From the NCBI GenBank assembly GCA_023253235.1, contig JALRHE010000109.1, forward strand, positions 1 to 7,199: a stretch of 7,199 nt of DNA. Direction: 5' to 3'. The stretch is from Steroidobacteraceae bacterium (GTDB lineage Bacteria > Pseudomonadota > Gammaproteobacteria > Steroidobacterales > Steroidobacteraceae). Positions within the stretch are counted from its first letter, which is position 1, and each line of letters opens with the position of its first letter. A program made the position numbers and the translations under genes. The notes beneath the pieces are model-generated. The model was not told the DNA's origin. It saw only the letters and a program-made list of their open reading frames with translations, and did not search any database. Below are positions 5,678 to 7,199 of this stretch, piece by piece.

Positions 5678-7199
5678 TCAAACCCCCATGCCGGCGCGAT
5701 AACCCTCGCCCGTCGCAATCAACAAGGAACGCGGTGCGTGACAATCACCCACCTGCAACAACTCGATACCCGCCGCTCGCAGCGGAGCGACCAACTCGTC
5801 ATTCGGCACACGTGGTGTCGCGTGCGTCACCAACGCAACGTCATCGATGTAGCGCATCGGACCGGCATTCACCGGCCGCAAAGTCATGCGCCCTTCGAAC
5901 AAGCCCTCATCGAAAACCGGTTCACACCAGTTTTGCACTTCGATGCCGAGCGCAGGCAAACGTCGATGGATACCCTGCCGATTCACGAGCGGCTCTTCGG
6001 CGGCCACGCCTTCGCGCGGCGTCACGATAACGACCCGATCGTACCGCTGCGCCAGCAGCTGTGCGGTCGCATAGGTGAAGGCGGTGTGATCCTGATCGTA
6101 GATCACCGCCGTGCCTGCTTCGCGAGTGCGACGCGCAGAGAATCGCTCGGCCACCACGCGCACGTCCGGGAAGAACTCGGCGTCGCGATAGTCTTCCGGC
6201 AACCAATGCGGCCACGCGGGTGTGGAACCACACGCCAAGATCACGGCATCAGGTCGCAGGGCGAGTACATCTTCGGCGCTCGCACGATGATCGAAATGGA
6301 ACTTCACACCGAACTCATCAGCACGCAATCGTTGGTAGTCATAAACGCTGCTGAGGTTCTCGGCTCCGGGCAACAGCGAATGCAAACGCGTTTTGCCACC
6401 GACGTCCGAACTCGCCGCGAACACCGACACCTCATGCCCTCGCGCCGCGGCCACCCACGCAGCCTCTAGCCCAGCAGGACCCGCACCCACCACGACGATG
6501 CGCCGCGGTTGGGTCACTCGCGTCGGCTGCCAATCCGCTTCGTCATCAGCGCCGACACGTGGATTGTTGTCGCAGGAGATCGTGCTGCCGCCGACGATCG
6601 CGCCCCAACAGGTGTTGCAAGAGACGCAATAACGAATCTGCGCCTCGCGCCCCTGCTCGGCCTTGATTCCCCACGCCGGATCGGTGACGAGTGGTCTGCC
6701 GAGCATGACGAGATCAGCGAGACCATCTCGCACGAACCGTTCGCCTTCATTCGGATCGGTGATGAGACCGAGTGCGCCGATCGCCGTACCCGGCGCTTCC
6801 TTTGCCAGCATCGCGATCTTGTCGATATACGGCGAGCGAGGTCCGTGCAGATCGGGCAAGTGCCAATCGAGCGTGTTGGAATGTGCACCCCAACACCAGG
6901 TGAGATAGTCGGCGACCCCCGTCGCGTGGATCAGACGCGTGATCGCCGCAGCCGTCTCGAGGTCGATGCCATCCTGCATCCCGTCTTCGCCGGGCAATTT
7001 GACGCCGATCAAGAACTCCTCACCACAACGCGCGCGCAGCGCTAGGCAAAGTTCGGTGAGCAGACGCGCTCGCCCCTCGAGATCTCCGCCGAATCGATCA
7101 CGACGAATATTCGAACGCGCTGCCAAAAATTGATGGAACAGATGGCCATGACCTGCGGAGATCTCGACGCCCGAAAAGCCCGCATCCCGCAAGATGAGC
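5678..7199 (-). CDS. Old Yellow Enzyme-superfamily FMN/FAD/4Fe-4S oxidoreductase, N-terminus missing
   Basis: About 506 residues are in the window; the frame is open to base 7199, so the N-terminal part of the TIM barrel (probably 150-200 residues) lies outside. Numbering starts at the TTG at 7192. The barrel remainder contains GVEISAGHGHLFHQFL (8-23), the family block RRDRFGGDLEGRARLL (30-45), and the FMN-phosphate region ADLVMLGRPLVTDP (159-172). Four cysteines, C189, C192, C195 and C207, form a 4Fe-4S motif with CxxCxxC spacing, as in trimethylamine dehydrogenase; 2,4-dienoyl-CoA reductase (FadH) has CxxCxxxC. A dinucleotide-binding GAGPAG follows (236-241), then VGDCHAPRSLLIATGEGYRA (481-500) near the C-terminus. 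The second nucleotide-binding region (GTAVIYDQDHTAF, 360-372) lacks GxGxxG, again like trimethylamine dehydrogenase. The enzyme should pass electrons between substrate at FMN and FAD through the cluster. Its substrate is unknown; a C=C reductase or an amine dehydrogenase are both possible. It heads the visible cluster, five bases before the MFS gene. Confidence 0.93.
   Translation of the reverse strand, partial: LILRDAGFSGVEISAGHGHLFHQFLAARSNIRRDRFGGDLEGRARLLTELCLALRARCGEEFLIGVKLPGEDGMQDGIDLETAAAITRLIHATGVADYLTWCWGAHSNTLDWHLPDLHGPRSPYIDKIAMLAKEAPGTAIGALGLITDPNEGERFVRDGLADLVMLGRPLVTDPAWGIKAEQGREAQIRYCVSCNTCWGAIVGGSTISCDNNPRVGADDEADWQPTRVTQPRRIVVVGAGPAGLEAAWVAAARGHEVSVFAASSDVGGKTRLHSLLPGAENLSSVYDYQRLRADEFGVKFHFDHRASAEDVLALRPDAVILACGSTPAWPHWLPEDYRDAEFFPDVRVVAERFSARRTREAGTAVIYDQDHTAFTYATAQLLAQRYDRVVIVTPREGVAAEEPLVNRQGIHRRLPALGIEVQNWCEPVFDEGLFEGRMTLRPVNAGPMRYIDDVALVTHATPRVPNDELVAPLRAAGIELLQVGDCHAPRSLLIATGEGYRAGMGV

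Noticed and set aside
5673..5744. A longer start (TTG at 5744) for the spinster-like MFS gene
   Set aside because: It would overlap the end of the oxidoreductase gene and adds a polar stretch not typical of the family; the ATG at 5672 lies directly after the upstream stop and precedes a normal MFS N-terminus.
5738..6469. A 243-codon plus-strand open frame opposite the oxidoreductase gene
   Set aside because: Its translation is rich in Arg, His and Gln, with no recognisable family, no hydrophobic core pattern and no ribosome site. The minus strand encodes clear family motifs over the same bases, so it is an antisense shadow of GC-rich coding DNA.

Overview
The window is one densely packed minus-strand gene cluster. 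Seven consecutive genes are read right to left, with junctions from a 4-base overlap to about 32 bases, and no recognisable terminator, promoter, RNA gene, mobile element or CRISPR array. The DNA is GC-rich (roughly 60 % by eye). Lipoprotein and export signals plus the gene families suggest a Gram-negative proteobacterium. Spinster-like MFS carriers beside flavin oxidoreductases and GlcG/HbpS proteins are common in catabolically versatile gamma- and alphaproteobacteria, but the genus cannot be fixed from this sequence.

Layout in transcription order. (1) 7199-5678: a large flavin/iron-sulfur oxidoreductase of the Old Yellow Enzyme superfamily, cut off at its N-terminus by the window edge; its cysteine spacing resembles trimethylamine dehydrogenase more than 2,4-dienoyl-CoA reductase. 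(2) 5672-4332: a spinster-like MFS transporter. (3) 4328-3939: a small GlcG/HbpS-family protein. (4) 3942-2737: a second MFS transporter of the TetA-like drug:H+ antiporter type. (5) 2704-1094: an exported family 5 (oligopeptide/OppA-type) solute-binding protein without permease or ATPase genes in view. (6) 1079-603: a three-cysteine glutathione peroxidase homologue. (7) 582-1: the N-terminal 194 residues of gamma-glutamyltransferase, here with a lipoprotein signal; it runs off the left edge.

How the genes may work together (inference). The upstream half looks like a small-molecule module: a flavoenzyme, an importer or exporter, a GlcG-like protein and an efflux-type carrier. The downstream half has a peptide-binding protein, a peroxidase and a gamma-glutamyl peptide hydrolase, which suggests peptide/thiol salvage and peroxide defence. 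The tight spacing makes co-transcription plausible, with the promoter probably upstream of the right edge. The substrate is not identifiable from sequence alone. No clearly new system is evident. The most unusual points are the oxidoreductase's cluster spacing and degenerate second nucleotide-binding region, the orphan binding protein, and the lipoprotein form of the gamma-glutamyltransferase.
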